DNA of 64,000 nt from Sphingomicrobium flavum (GTDB lineage: Bacteria; Pseudomonadota; Alphaproteobacteria; Sphingomonadales; Sphingomonadaceae), in assembly GCF_024721605.1 (NCBI RefSeq), contig NZ_CP102630.1, positions 930,001 to 994,000 on the forward strand. Direction: 5' to 3'. Shown here piece after piece: positions 40,196 to 50,230 of the stretch (its first letter is position 1; every line of letters begins with the position of its first letter). The notes below the pieces were generated by a model, which had not been told where the DNA came from, searched no databases, and saw only the letters and a program-made list of their open reading frames with translations. Position numbers and translations under genes: made by a program.

Positions 40196-41602
40196 GTGAG
40201 CGCAAGCAGCAAAATGGTCGTCACCCGCTTCGCCCCCTCGCCTACCGGCTTCCTGCACATTGGCGGGGCGCGTACGGCGCTGTTCAATTATCTGCTCGCC
40301 AGGGCCAATGGCGGCAAATATCTGGTGCGGATCGAGGATACCGACATTAAGCGTTCGACCCCCGAGGCGATCGAGGCGATCCATGACGGTCTGGAATGGC
40401 TGGGGCTGCTGGGCGACGAGGAACCAGTATTCCAGTCGCAGCGCGCCGAGCGGCATGCCGAGGTGGCGCAGGCGCTGCTCGACAGCGGCAATGCCTATCG
40501 CTGCTATCTGACCAGCGAGGAGCTGACCGCCCGCCGCGAGAAGGCGCAGGCCGAAAAGCGCCCCTTCCGCATCAATAGCGAATGGCGCGACCGCGCGCCC
40601 GGCCCCGAGCAGGATGGCCAGCCTTATGTGGTGCGGCTGAAGACGCCTAACGAGGGCGAGACGGTGATCGAGGACAAGGTGCAGGGCAGCATCACGGTCA
40701 AAAATGAGGAAATCGACGATTTCGTCATCCTGCGCTCGGACGGGACGCCGACCTATATGCTGGCGGTGGTGGTCGACGACCATGACATGGGCGTCACCCA
40801 CATCATGCGCGGCGACGATCATCTCAACAATGCCTTCCGCCAACTGCCGCTCATTCGCGCGATGGGCTGGGACGAGCCGACCTATGCGCATGTGCCGCTG
40901 ATCCACGGGTCGGACGGCGCCAAATTGTCCAAGCGGCATGGCGCACTGGGGGTCGATGCCTATCGCGACGAGATGGGGCTGCTACCCGAAGCCGTGTTCA
41001 ATTATTTGCTGCGTCTTGGCTGGGGCCATGGCGATGACGAGATCATCAGTCGCGACCAGGCGATCGAATGGTTTACCCTCGACGGCGTGGGCAAGAGCCC
41101 GTCACGCTTCGACACCAAAAAGCTTTTGAACCTCAACGGCCATTACATTCGCGAGGCGGACAATGACCGACTGGCCGACCTCATTCTGCCCAAGCTGCCC
41201 GAGGGCGCCGACCGCGACCTCCTGATCCGTGCCATGCCCGAGCTGAAGGCGCGCGCGCGCGACCTGCATGAGCTGGCCGCAGGATCGGAATTCCTGTTCA
41301 AGAGCCGACCGCTGGCCATGACCGAGCAGGCCGAAGGGTTGCTCGATGCCGAGGCGAAGGCGCTCCTGGGCCGCGCCCATGCAGCCCTTTCGGCTTCCGA
41401 GCATTGGTCTCTTGAGGCTGTCGAAGGCGTCATACGCACGGTTGCGGAAGAGGCGGATGTTAAGCTAGGGAAACTGGCCCAACCGCTGCGCGCGGCATTG
41501 ACGGGCAGCAATACATCGCCGGGCATCTTCGACGTACTTGTCCTTCTGGGGCGCGACGAAGCCCTCGCCCGGATCGCGGATCAAATGGTGGAGCCGAATT
41601 GA
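40196..41602 (+). CDS. gltX: Glutamate--tRNA ligase
   Basis: Class-I aminoacyl-tRNA synthetase of 468 residues charging tRNA-Glu (and possibly tRNA-Gln in organisms with GatCAB). The HIGH motif is in [25 protein letters not shown] in [14 protein letters not shown]. The anticodon-binding alpha-helical C-terminus starts near residue 310. The start is GTG at 40196, behind GGAAGGAAGAC. It overlaps the gltA start region by one base. Confidence 0.96.
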   Translation: MSASSKMVVTRFAPSPTGFLHIGGARTALFNYLLARANGGKYLVRIEDTDIKRSTPEAIEAIHDGLEWLGLLGDEEPVFQSQRAERHAEVAQALLDSGNAYRCYLTSEELTARREKAQAEKRPFRINSEWRDRAPGPEQDGQPYVVRLKTPNEGETVIEDKVQGSITVKNEEIDDFVILRSDGTPTYMLAVVVDDHDMGVTHIMRGDDHLNNAFRQLPLIRAMGWDEPTYAHVPLIHGSDGAKLSKRHGALGVDAYRDEMGLLPEAVFNYLLRLGWGHGDDEIISRDQAIEWFTLDGVGKSPSRFDTKKLLNLNGHYIREADNDRLADLILPKLPEGADRDLLIRAMPELKARARDLHELAAGSEFLFKSRPLAMTEQAEGLLDAEAKALLGRAHAALSASEHWSLEAVEGVIRTVAEEADVKLGKLAQPLRAALTGSNTSPGIFDVLVLLGRDEALARIADQMVEPN

Positions 41603-42888
41603 TGACTGACAAGAATGCGACCCTCAATGTTGGCGGGAACGATTTCGACCTGCCCGTCCTGCCGGGTTCGGTAGGCCCCGAGGTCGTCGACATCCGCAAG
41701 CTGTACGGCCAGTCGGGCAAGTTCACCTATGATCCGGGCTTCACCTCTACCGCCAGCTGCCAGAGCGCGATCACCTATATCGATGGCGGCGAAGGCGTGC
41801 TGCTGCACCGCGGCTATCCGATCGACCAGCTGGCCGAACATTCGACCTTCATGGAAGTGGCTTACCTCCTCCTCCACGGCGACCTGCCCAAGAAGGACGA
41901 GCTGCACGATTTCAGCCAGACCATCACCTATCACACCATGGTGCACGAACAGCTGGTGCATTTCTTCCGCGGTTTCCGCCGCGATGCGCACCCGATGAGC
42001 GTGATGTGTGGCGTGGTCGGCGCGCTGAGCGCCTTCTACCATGACTCGACGGACATCACCGATCCGACGCAGCGTCTGATCGCCTCGCACCGCCTGATCG
42101 CCAAGATGCCGACCATTGCGGCGATGGCGCACAAATATTCGATCGGCCAGCCCTTCCTCTACCCGCAGAACGACCTGTCCTACACGGGCAACTTCCTACG
42201 CATGACCTTCGGCGTTCCGGCCGAGCCTTATGAGGTCAACCCGATCATCGAACGCGCGATGGACCGGATCTTCATCCTCCATGCCGATCATGAACAGAAT
42301 GCCTCGACCTCGACCGTGCGCCTGGCGGGTTCTTCGGGTGCCAACCCGTTCGCCTGCATCGCGGCCGGCATTGCCTGCCTGTGGGGCCCCGCGCATGGCG
42401 GCGCCAATGAAGCGGCATTGAATATGCTGCGCGAAATTGGCGACAGCAGCCAGGTCAAGAAATATGTCGACCGCGCCAAGGACAAGAACGACCCGTTCCG
42501 CCTGATGGGCTTCGGGCACCGCGTCTACAAGAATTACGATCCGCGCGCCAAGGTGATGCAGCAGACCGCCGAGGAAGTGCTGAAGGAACTCAACCTCACC
42601 GATCCGGTGCTGGATGTGGCGCGCGAGCTTGAGCATATCGCACTCAACGACGATTATTTCATCGAGAAGAAGCTCTATCCGAACGTTGATTTCTATTCGG
42701 GCATCATCCTGAATGCCATCGGCTTCCCCACCGAGATGTTCACCGCGCTGTTCGCGCTGGCGCGCACCACGGGCTGGGTCGCGCAGTGGAATGAAATGAT
42801 TTCGGACCCCGAGCAAAAAATCGGTCGCCCGCGCCAGCTTTATGTTGGCGCAACACAGCGCGATTATGTTCCGGTGGACGAGCGCTAA
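41602..42888 (+). CDS. gltA: Citrate synthase
   Basis: Condenses acetyl-CoA and oxaloacetate, entry to the TCA cycle. The 428-residue type-II enzyme has catalytic His and Asp in [31 protein letters not shown] and [14 protein letters not shown], with Arg in [17 protein letters not shown] use ATG 41602, behind GGAG; a TTG one codon earlier overlaps the gltX stop. The unit gltX-gltA ends in a strong terminator. Confidence 0.97.
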   Translation: MTDKNATLNVGGNDFDLPVLPGSVGPEVVDIRKLYGQSGKFTYDPGFTSTASCQSAITYIDGGEGVLLHRGYPIDQLAEHSTFMEVAYLLLHGDLPKKDELHDFSQTITYHTMVHEQLVHFFRGFRRDAHPMSVMCGVVGALSAFYHDSTDITDPTQRLIASHRLIAKMPTIAAMAHKYSIGQPFLYPQNDLSYTGNFLRMTFGVPAEPYEVNPIIERAMDRIFILHADHEQNASTSTVRLAGSSGANPFACIAAGIACLWGPAHGGANEAALNMLREIGDSSQVKKYVDRAKDKNDPFRLMGFGHRVYKNYDPRAKVMQQTAEEVLKELNLTDPVLDVARELEHIALNDDYFIEKKLYPNVDFYSGIILNAIGFPTEMFTALFALARTTGWVAQWNEMISDPEQKIGRPRQLYVGATQRDYVPVDER

Positions 42889-42914
42889 GCCACTTGCGAC
42901 AAACTATCGGAAAG

Positions 42915-42950
42915 GCCCGCTTCTCGTTTGAGAATGCGGGCTTTTCTTAT
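42915..42950 (+). terminator. Rho-independent terminator after gltA
   Basis: GCCCGC-TTCTC-GTTT-GAGAA-T-GCGGGC forms an 11-bp stem with one bulge (42915-42941), followed by TTTTCTTAT. It lies 27 bases after the gltA stop and overlaps the end of the convergent kinase-like gene. Confidence 0.88.
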
Positions 42951-43948
42951 GCCTCCGGCAGGATCAGGCGGAAGCATGCGCCCTGCCCCGGCGGGCTTTC
43001 CAGCTCGATTTCCCCGCCATGTTCGCGGGCCAGGCGACGGGCGATCGAGAGGCCCAGCCCCTTGCCGCCATCATCGGCGTCATGCGCGCGCTCATAGCTT
43101 TCAAAGATGCGGTCCTGGTCCCAGGGCGGAATGCCGGGACCGTCATCTGTGATGGAAATGGCAGATTTACCCTCAATGTGAGGAAAATTGATGCGGATGC
43201 GAGTGCCTTCGGGTGTATGACGCACCGCATTGCCGAGAATATTGACGAGAATCTGCAGGATGGCGCGCTTTTCCGCCTCGACCGGCACTTCGTCATGGCC
43301 GGCAGCGCAGGCAATTTCGACCGTCTTGGCATCGGCCTTGGACTGCACGAGGCTGGAGGCTTCCAGCCCCAACTTCCTGAGGTCGAGCCGTTCCTTGATC
43401 TCCCCGCCCATCTTGGCATTCATCGAACGTATGACCGAGAGCAGATGCCGACCGGCAGCGGCAATATCGCCGCCATAGCTGGCATATTCCGGCTTCAGCG
43501 GGCCGTCTTCTTCGGCCGCGATGCCGTCGGCGGCGGCGATGATACGATCGACGGGCGAGCGCAGAGCGTCGTCAATACCGTCATCTTCGGCCTCTTGAAC
43601 CTCCGAAGCGGATTGCGGCGCGGTAGGTTCGTCCCAATCCTCGATATCGAGATGAACGAGATCGGCGTCCTTGTGCGCACGCACCCATAGGGTGATGAGG
43701 CCCTCATCGCTTTCCGCCTGCGCTTCCCTGGTGACCGGCATGTCGAGGCGGCGGGCGAGCGCGACGATGTCGCGCAGATCCGCTACTGCAAGACGACGGC
43801 CGAGCCGTCCGCCTTCGGCGCTTTGTAAGGCTTCGAGCTTGGGATCGGCGGCGATCAGGCGATCTTCGGCATCGACGATCCCGCGCACGGTCACAGCCAC
43901 GCTCACGCGCTCATCCTTTTTTGCGGAAATCGGCCATTCTCCATTCAT
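42947..43948 (-). CDS. Histidine-kinase-like protein lacking the phospho-acceptor His
   Basis: A soluble 333-residue protein: a PAS-like N-terminal region (about 20-105: VRGIVDAEDRLIAADPKLEA), a dimerisation-type helix pair (about 120-185), and a complete GHKL ATPase domain with QILVNILGNAVRHTPEG (N box), ITDDGPGIPPWDQ (G1) and GGKGLGLSIARRLAREHGG (G2). In the H box, where kinases have H-E-L-R-x-P, this protein reads D127-A-L-R-S-P, so the phosphorylated His is replaced by Asp. It may be a pseudokinase in the manner of DivL (Tyr at that place), which is inference. Start at 43948 (AAGGGA) over 43960. Confidence 0.82.
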   Translation of the reverse strand: MNGEWPISAKKDERVSVAVTVRGIVDAEDRLIAADPKLEALQSAEGGRLGRRLAVADLRDIVALARRLDMPVTREAQAESDEGLITLWVRAHKDADLVHLDIEDWDEPTAPQSASEVQEAEDDGIDDALRSPVDRIIAAADGIAAEEDGPLKPEYASYGGDIAAAGRHLLSVIRSMNAKMGGEIKERLDLRKLGLEASSLVQSKADAKTVEIACAAGHDEVPVEAEKRAILQILVNILGNAVRHTPEGTRIRINFPHIEGKSAISITDDGPGIPPWDQDRIFESYERAHDADDGGKGLGLSIARRLAREHGGEIELESPPGQGACFRLILPEA

Positions 43949-43983
43949 GGTCCCTTGCATAGAGGAAGATGGTTAACGCCCCG

Positions 43984-45153
43984 TCAAACGCGGCGGTTGC
44001 GCTGTGCCCAGATCAATGAGGCACCGGCATAGCCCATCAGCAACACCAGCCCCGCCGACCAGCCTCCAAACAAGGCGAAGGGCGCAATAAGGAGGATGGC
44101 GGGACGACGATCGAACAGCCAGAGCTCGTGCACCGCGCCTTCACGCAGCGGCCGTAGCGCTTCGGCGAGAATCAGTGTGGCGAGCACGGTCGCCAGCACC
44201 GCCCAGCCTTGCACGCCATAGCGCCATAGGCCGAGCGCAACGAGCACCGCGCCAGAGAGCGGCCAGAGCATGGTCAGCCGCCAATCGCTTTTGGCGATGG
44301 CGCGCAAACGCAGCGCCCCGACCCGCCGCGCCACGAGGTCGAGCGGCAGGGTGAGGATCAGTAGCAGGACGGCAAGGCTGCCAACACCGGCGAGGAAGCT
44401 GATGCCAGCACCGACCAGCAGTGCCGCGGCGAGCATCAGCAGCATTGAGGGACGCAGGCGGCTGCCCACCAGCCAACCGGTCAGCGCATCCTCGATGGGC
44501 GGAAGCAGATAGCGCGCCACCCAGTCGCGCCGTTCACCTTTGGAGGCTGCCAGCAGGCGCTTGGAATAGCCTTCGCCATCGGCTGCAGACGCGATCCAGA
44601 GCGGGCCGCGGCCTTCGCCTTCGATGCTGGGCAGAAAGCCCGCCCCGGCCTGCACCATGCGGCGCAAGAGGGTCGAGGGCAGGTCCCAATCCCCCAGCAT
44701 GGCGGCTGTCGCGCCGATTTCGCGTCCTTCGACCAGCGAAAGCCCGGCCCAGCGCTGGGCCAGGTCGATGCGCTCATAATCGTCATGCGCGTCATCGTCG
44801 GGGACGGTGATGATGGTGCTGGTGCCGGCAGCGACCAGCGCGTCCAGATCGTCATGATCGGCAACTACGCCATCGGCCATCAGGATCACTGCCGCATCGG
44901 CTTCGAAGCGGGCGGCGGCATCTTCGGCGCCTTCGGCCAGCACCACATTCATGCCCTCGCCGCGCAGGCGATTCGCGATGGCGACCAACGCCTGGGGCGG
45001 TTCATCGACCAGCAGAACGATGGGGGAAGCGCCCTTGGCCGCAGCGGCGCGAATCTGGCTGTCCACCAGCGCGCGGCCGGCCAGCGGCAGCAAGGCGCGC
45101 AGCCCGCCTTCGTCGCATTCCTCATAGGCACCGATCAGCGCAGCGAGCGCCAT
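43984..45153 (-). CDS. Nucleotidyltransferase-like / multi-spanning membrane protein, function unknown
   Basis: A 389-residue protein. Residues ~1-200 resemble a Rossmann-type NTP-transferase (MALAALIGAYEECDEGGLRA, LLPLAGRALVDSQIRAAAAK, VILMADGVVADHDDLDAL), but lack the GxGTR loop. From ~245 there are four or five hydrophobic segments; LTLPLDLVARRVGALRL followed by KSDWRL looks like a decayed CDP-alcohol phosphotransferase motif. The layout recalls the IPCT-DIPPS fusion of di-inositol phosphate synthesis, with key residues missing; the substrate is unknown. Start at 45153, behind GGGGAGGG. Divergent from the coiled-coil gene. Confidence 0.7.
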   Translation of the reverse strand: MALAALIGAYEECDEGGLRALLPLAGRALVDSQIRAAAAKGASPIVLLVDEPPQALVAIANRLRGEGMNVVLAEGAEDAAARFEADAAVILMADGVVADHDDLDALVAAGTSTIITVPDDDAHDDYERIDLAQRWAGLSLVEGREIGATAAMLGDWDLPSTLLRRMVQAGAGFLPSIEGEGRGPLWIASAADGEGYSKRLLAASKGERRDWVARYLLPPIEDALTGWLVGSRLRPSMLLMLAAALLVGAGISFLAGVGSLAVLLLILTLPLDLVARRVGALRLRAIAKSDWRLTMLWPLSGAVLVALGLWRYGVQGWAVLATVLATLILAEALRPLREGAVHELWLFDRRPAILLIAPFALFGGWSAGLVLLMGYAGASLIWAQRNRRV

Positions 45154-45270
45154 TCTTTTCACCCTCCCCTTGGACCTTCCCGCCACACATGGCCGACCAA
45201 ATGCGGCTTTTCCACCCCAAAGGCCGTATCGGCGCTAGGCAGCGGGGGCAAAAATGGTAAACATGGTGTC

Positions 45271-47556
45271 ATGACCGTATCCCAACCCGACCAACGCCCG
45301 CACCACCCGCTGCGCCAGCAGGTGGAAAATCCTGAAGTCCAGAGCGAGGAAGCGGCGTTCGACCATTATCAATGGGACCAGGCGGTAGAAGCCGAAGCCC
45401 CCGCCGATGCGGGTGGCCGCGCGGTTCTGGGCTGGATGCTGGCGCTGCTGGCGATCGCATGGACGGGATATGCTAGCTGGTCGGCAGGGCGGGCGCTGAT
45501 CGGCGCGCCGCTGACGACGCCGGCAATCGCGCAATGGGTTGCTGTGGTGGCTGCGCCGCTGGGCATGCTGGCGCTCGCCTGGATCATGTTCGGGCGCACA
45601 CGGCGCAAGGAAGCGGAGAAATTCACCCGTTCGGTCGTCGCCATGAAGGCCGAGGCGCGGGCGCTGGAAGACCAGCTCTCCTCGCTCACCCGCCGGATCG
45701 ACGACAGCCGCACGGCACTGTCGGGCATGGCGAATGAGCTGGACGGCATGGCCGATGCCGCAGTCCAGCGCATGACCGGCGCGACCCAGGCGATCGAACA
45801 GGGCACAGCCCAGCTGATGAGCCATGGCGAGGCCTTTGGCACCTCTACGACCACGGCGCTGGCCGATATGGAGCGGCTGCTGGCGCAATTGCCCGATGCC
45901 GATGCCCGGGCGCAGGCGCTGGGCGACCAGCTGCGCGGCATCGGTGAAGAAGCAGGCACGCGCAGCGATACGCTGGCGTCGACCATCGAAAAGATCGGCC
46001 GCGTATCGGCGAGCGCAGAGGCGCAGGTGCGCACCGCGACCGATGCCTTGTCCGAACGGCTTGCGGTGATCGACGAGACCAGCAATCGCACCGAAGAAAC
46101 GGTCACGAGCGCGGGTGAGACGGTCGACCGGCTGTTGGCGACAACGGCCGAAGCCTTGGGCGAAATCCGCTCGGGCATCGACACGCAGGCGGCGGCAGTG
46201 GCGGCATTGGTGTCGCAGGCGCAGGCGGGCATTTCGGCAACGGGCGGCGAGGCCGCAGCCACGCTCAGCCGGCAGATCGGGGAAGCGGACAGCCGCCTTT
46301 CCGCACTGGGCAAGCGGGTGATGGCGCAGGATGCCGCGACCAGCGCGATGATCGACCAGTTTACGCGCGGGCTGTCCGCGCTTGACGACCAGTTCCAGAC
46401 GCTGGCCCTGAATGGCGATGAGCGGGCGCAGTCGATGCAGTCGGTCATTTCCGGCGTGCGCGAGAAATTGGAAGAAGTTGCCGCGACCGCAGGGGCGCAG
46501 GACGAGACGCTGGCCGCCATTGGCGAGCGGGCATCGGGGCTGCGCGACCAGGTCAATACGCTGGCGCTGGAGGTGAATGATCATCTCGCGCTCGCTCTGT
46601 CTGAAAGCGGCGAGAAGGCCGAACGGCTGACCGCGATGGCGAGCGAACTGGCGCCGTCGCTCCAGTCGATGCGAGACCAGGCTGTCGAAGCGAGCGAGCG
46701 GCTGTCGGCGAGCGCCAGTAGCATCGAGACCAGTCATGAACGGCTCGGTGAGCTGATGGCGGGCGTGGATAGCGGCGTCGGTATGGCCGAGAAGCGCATG
46801 GGCGAATTGCAGGCCCTGATCGCCGAGATCGATGGCGAACAGAAAAGGCTGTCGGGCGAAACCGCCCCTGCCCTCGTTGAAGCCATGATCCAGGTGCGCG
46901 AAGCGGCCAGCCATGCGGGCGAACGGGCCCGCCAGGCGATCAGCGCGGCGATCCCGGCAAGCGCCAATGAACTGAGCGATGCGGCGCGTGCGGCGCTCGA
47001 AAAGGTCGTGCGCGAAAGCGTGGAAGAGCAATTGCGCGGGGTCGATGCGCTTGCCGCCCGTGCTGTCGAGGCAGCGCGCGGCGCAACCGACAAATTGTCG
47101 GCGCAGATGCTCTCGCTTGGCCAGACGGCAGGTGCGCTCGAAGCCTATATGAACGAGATCGAGGCCGATGAACGTGCCGGGCAGAGCGAGGAATTCGCTC
47201 GCCGCACCGCTTACCTGATGGAAAGCATGCATTCGGCCGCGATCGACGTGGAAAAGATCCTGTCGGACGAAGTCGACGAGAAAAGCTGGGCGGCCTATCT
47301 GCGCGGCGAACGGGGCGTCTTTACGCGCAAGGCGGTAAAGCTTCTGTCTTCCGCCGAAGCGCGCGCCATCGGCCAGCATTATGCCGAGGACGCCGAATTC
47401 CAAGGCGCGGTGAAGCGCTATGTGCAGGATTATGAATCGATGCTGCGGCGCGTGCTCGCCGAACGCGAGGGCGAGGTCATGGCGGTGACGCTGATGAGCT
47501 CCGACATGGGCAAGCTTTATGCAGCGCTGGCCGAAGTGGTGGCCAAGCGCGGCTAG
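45271..47556 (+). CDS. Large membrane-anchored coiled-coil protein (TipN-like layout)
   Basis: A 761-residue protein: a ~50-residue cytosolic start, two membrane helices (about 51-71 and 85-107), then ~640 residues rich in Ala, Glu, Gln, Ser and Thr with heptad character (MKAEARALEDQLSSLTRRID, RSDTLASTIEKIGRVSASAE and similar) and a compact C-terminus (AVKRYVQDYESMLRRVLAER). Two N-terminal helices followed by a long coiled coil is the design of the Caulobacter polarity marker TipN; homology is not shown by the sequence alone. The ribosome-binding site is weak. It abuts the convergent DUF1467 gene. Confidence 0.8.
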   Translation: MTVSQPDQRPHHPLRQQVENPEVQSEEAAFDHYQWDQAVEAEAPADAGGRAVLGWMLALLAIAWTGYASWSAGRALIGAPLTTPAIAQWVAVVAAPLGMLALAWIMFGRTRRKEAEKFTRSVVAMKAEARALEDQLSSLTRRIDDSRTALSGMANELDGMADAAVQRMTGATQAIEQGTAQLMSHGEAFGTSTTTALADMERLLAQLPDADARAQALGDQLRGIGEEAGTRSDTLASTIEKIGRVSASAEAQVRTATDALSERLAVIDETSNRTEETVTSAGETVDRLLATTAEALGEIRSGIDTQAAAVAALVSQAQAGISATGGEAAATLSRQIGEADSRLSALGKRVMAQDAATSAMIDQFTRGLSALDDQFQTLALNGDERAQSMQSVISGVREKLEEVAATAGAQDETLAAIGERASGLRDQVNTLALEVNDHLALALSESGEKAERLTAMASELAPSLQSMRDQAVEASERLSASASSIETSHERLGELMAGVDSGVGMAEKRMGELQALIAEIDGEQKRLSGETAPALVEAMIQVREAASHAGERARQAISAAIPASANELSDAARAALEKVVRESVEEQLRGVDALAARAVEAARGATDKLSAQMLSLGQTAGALEAYMNEIEADERAGQSEEFARRTAYLMESMHSAAIDVEKILSDEVDEKSWAAYLRGERGVFTRKAVKLLSSAEARAIGQHYAEDAEFQGAVKRYVQDYESMLRRVLAEREGEVMAVTLMSSDMGKLYAALAEVVAKRG

Positions 47557-47826
47557 CTAGATATCGCGGTTGAAGAAGTTCAGATCTTCAGCGGTGATCC
47601 AGCCATATAGATAATTGGCGATATAGATGGCGGTCGCCACCGCCGCAATCGCTGCTGCCTTGATCAGATGGCTTTTCAAATCGAATCTGTGCGGGGCGCT
47701 GTCGGCCTGGCCGGCGACCTTGGGGGTTCCGGCTTCCTCGTCGGTCTTGACGCCAAAGGGCAGCATCAGGAAGGCGACCGCCACCCAGAACAGGAAGTAA
47801 ATGGCAATGACGCTGCCTAGTTGCAC
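47557..47826 (-). CDS. DUF1467 small membrane protein
   Basis: An 89-residue protein with two membrane helices: [20 protein letters not shown] at the N-terminus, then FGVKTDEEAG, typical of DUF1467, and LIKAAAIAAVATAIYIANYL near the C-terminus. The function is unknown, though the family is widespread in alphaproteobacteria. The start GTG at 47826 overlaps the rnj reading frame by 10 nt, giving translational coupling; 14 in-frame codons upstream overlap rnj further and do not fit the family. It is the last gene of the nuo-birA-coaX-rnj run. Confidence 0.82.
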   Translation of the reverse strand: MQLGSVIAIYFLFWVAVAFLMLPFGVKTDEEAGTPKVAGQADSAPHRFDLKSHLIKAAAIAAVATAIYIANYLYGWITAEDLNFFNRDI

Positions 47827-49454
47827 GGCACCAGCATCACTTCGACAATGGGCTTCTTGCCGGTCCACAGATTGGCGCAGCGGCGCACCGCAAGGCGGAC
47901 CTTTTCGCGCGCTTTTTCTTCATCGATGCCGCCATCCCAGGCCTTGGCCGCAGCATCGGCACAATCGGCGACGAAATCGTCATGGTCGGCCTCAACCGGC
48001 ACGCCGAGCGGGCTGATCGCCACGTCGCCTGCAAGGTTGCCCTGATCATCGATCGGCACGGCCACCGCCAACATGCCATTATGGCCAAGCTTGCGGCGCT
48101 GGTTGATGGTCGATCCATCGGCGGGTAGGATGACATCGCCGTCCAGCACCAGCCTGCCGGTGCGCACTTCGCCCAATTTTTCGGGATCGCCGGGTGCCAG
48201 GCGGATGATATCGCCATTGGTCTGAAACACGGCATGCGGGATGCCATGATCAAGGCCGAGCCAGGCATGTTCGCGCATATGGCGGTTTTCGCCGTGCACG
48301 GGGATCAGGATATCGGGGCGGATCCAGTCATACATCTGCCGCAGCTCCGGGCGACCCGGATGACCCGACACATGGACATGCATCTGCTTTTCAGTGACCG
48401 TGTGGACGCCCAGATCGGACAGGCCATTCATGATCCGTCCGATCGCCAATTCGTTGCCCGGGATCATCTTGGACGAGAAAATCACCGTATCGCCCTCGGT
48501 GAGCGAGAGCTGATGCTGGCCTGAGGCGATGCGGGCGAGCGCGGCGCGCGGTTCGCCCTGCCCGCCGGTGGCAATGATCATGACATTGCGGCGCGGCAGC
48601 TTCATCGCCTCTTCGAAGCGCACGGTCTGCGGGAAATCCTTGAGATAGCCGGTTTCCTGCGAAATGCGGATGATCCGATCGAGGCTACGCCCGGCGACCA
48701 CCAGTTCACGGCCCGCTTCCTGGGCCACCTTGCCCAATGTCTCGAGGCGCGCGGCGTTGGAGGCGAAGGTGGTGACCAACACCCTGCCCTTGGCTTCCTT
48801 GACCGCACGGAGCAGCCCTTCATGCACGCCGCTTTCGCTGCCCGAAGGCTTCTCATCGAAGACATTGGTGCTGTCGCACACGAGCGCGCGCACGCCCATA
48901 TCGCCGATGGCCTTCATGGCCTCATCGCCCGTCGGCGTGCCGAGCACGGGCTTTTCGTCGATCTTCCAGTCGCCGGTGTGGAAGATTTTGCCGTGCGGCG
49001 TGTCAATCAACAGGCCATTGCCCTCGGGGATCGAGTGGGACAGCGCGACGAAGCGGATATCGAAAGGATCGAGCGTGATGCCGCCATCGCGCGCCACTTC
49101 CTTGAGCTTGACCTGGCCGGTGAGGCCTTCCTGTTCAAGCTTGTCGCGGATGAGGCCTGCGGTGAAGGGCGTGGCGTAGAGCGGCACCTTCAGCTCGTCG
49201 GCCAGATAGGGAATGGCGCCGATATGGTCTTCATGGCCATGCGTCAGCACGATACCGACCAGTTCCTCGCCCCGTTCCTCGATAAATTCCAGATCGGGCA
49301 GGATGAGATCGACGCCGGGATAATAGGGATCGGCGAAGGTCAGCCCCAGATCGACCATCAGCCATTTGCCGCGGCAGCCATAGAGGTTGACGTTCATGCC
49401 AATCTCGCCCGAGCCGCCAAGGGCGAGGAAGAGGAGTTCGTCGCCGGGCGTCAT
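47817..49454 (-). CDS. rnj: Ribonuclease J
   Basis: Metallo-beta-lactamase/beta-CASP ribonuclease with endo- and 5'-exonuclease activity in RNA turnover and rRNA maturation. The 545 residues include [19 protein letters not shown], the zinc motif [36 protein letters not shown], and the beta-CASP part [17 protein letters not shown] and [16 protein letters not shown]. Start at 49454 (ATGA overlap with coaX); the 60 upstream codons overlap coaX in another frame. The order nuoN-birA-coaX-rnj is common in alphaproteobacteria. Confidence 0.95.
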   Translation of the reverse strand: MTPGDELLFLALGGSGEIGMNVNLYGCRGKWLMVDLGLTFADPYYPGVDLILPDLEFIEERGEELVGIVLTHGHEDHIGAIPYLADELKVPLYATPFTAGLIRDKLEQEGLTGQVKLKEVARDGGITLDPFDIRFVALSHSIPEGNGLLIDTPHGKIFHTGDWKIDEKPVLGTPTGDEAMKAIGDMGVRALVCDSTNVFDEKPSGSESGVHEGLLRAVKEAKGRVLVTTFASNAARLETLGKVAQEAGRELVVAGRSLDRIIRISQETGYLKDFPQTVRFEEAMKLPRRNVMIIATGGQGEPRAALARIASGQHQLSLTEGDTVIFSSKMIPGNELAIGRIMNGLSDLGVHTVTEKQMHVHVSGHPGRPELRQMYDWIRPDILIPVHGENRHMREHAWLGLDHGIPHAVFQTNGDIIRLAPGDPEKLGEVRTGRLVLDGDVILPADGSTINQRRKLGHNGMLAVAVPIDDQGNLAGDVAISPLGVPVEADHDDFVADCADAAAKAWDGGIDEEKAREKVRLAVRRCANLWTGKKPIVEVMLVPCN

Positions 49455-50221
49455 GCGCTCGCCTGTTCGTGAAGCAAGATGAGGCCTTTCAGGGTGAGTT
49501 CGAAATCGACATGGTCGAACAGATCGTCGGGGAAGAGCGTGGCGAGACCGCCGGTGGCGATGGTGGTGACCGGGCGTCCGATTTCGGCGCGCGTGCGCTC
49601 CAGCAGCCCCTCGATCATCGCGACATAGCCCCAATAGACGCCGATCAGCATCTGGCTTTCGGTCGTGGTGCCGATGACGCTCTTGTCCTCGGGCTCGCGG
49701 ATGGCGATGCGGGGCAACTGGGCGGTGTTGCCGGTCAGTGCGTCGATCGACAGGTTGATGCCCGGCGCGATGACGCCGCCCTTATAGGCGCCGTTTTCAT
49801 CGCACACGTCGAAGGTGGTCGCGGTGCCGAAATCGACGATCACCAGATCGCCTGCATGTTCGGCATGTCCGGCGATCAGGTTGAGGCCGCGGTCGGCGCC
49901 CAGCGAACCGGGTTGCGGCACGTGAAGGCTCATCGGCCAGGCGGCATCGCCATAGCCCGCCACCAGTGGTTCGACGCTGAAATAGCGCCGCGCCAGCGTA
50001 GAAAGATTGTGCAGCGCGCGCGGGACGACGGTGCCGATGATGACGGCATCGATCGCGTCCATCCCCAGATTTTCGAGCGAGAGGAGCTGGTTGAGCCAGA
50101 CCGCATATTCATCGGCGGTCCGGCGCGGATCGGTGGCGATGCGCCAGCGCGAACGCACCTTGCCATGTTCGCACAGGGCGAAGACCACATTGGTGTTTCC
50201 AGCATCGATGGCGAGCAGCAT
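49451..50221 (-). CDS. coaX: Type III pantothenate kinase
   Basis: First step of CoA synthesis from pantothenate. The 256-residue ASKHA-fold protein has [20 protein letters not shown] (phosphate 1), [20 protein letters not shown] and [20 protein letters not shown] with its active-site Asp, and [12 protein letters not shown] near the C-terminus. It needs a monovalent cation and is not inhibited by CoA (family knowledge). It lies between birA (9-nt gap) and rnj (4-nt overlap) and uses the product of the pathway that panD at 29.1 kb feeds. Confidence 0.95.
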   Translation of the reverse strand: MLLAIDAGNTNVVFALCEHGKVRSRWRIATDPRRTADEYAVWLNQLLSLENLGMDAIDAVIIGTVVPRALHNLSTLARRYFSVEPLVAGYGDAAWPMSLHVPQPGSLGADRGLNLIAGHAEHAGDLVIVDFGTATTFDVCDENGAYKGGVIAPGINLSIDALTGNTAQLPRIAIREPEDKSVIGTTTESQMLIGVYWGYVAMIEGLLERTRAEIGRPVTTIATGGLATLFPDDLFDHVDFELTLKGLILLHEQASA

Positions 50222-50230
50222 GGCCCTCTC

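Noticed and set aside
45235-47403. 722-codon open frame antisense to the coiled-coil gene
   Set aside because: Mirror of an Ala/Glu/Gln-rich repeat sequence; no ribosome-binding site, and its product is an Arg/His-rich string without domains.
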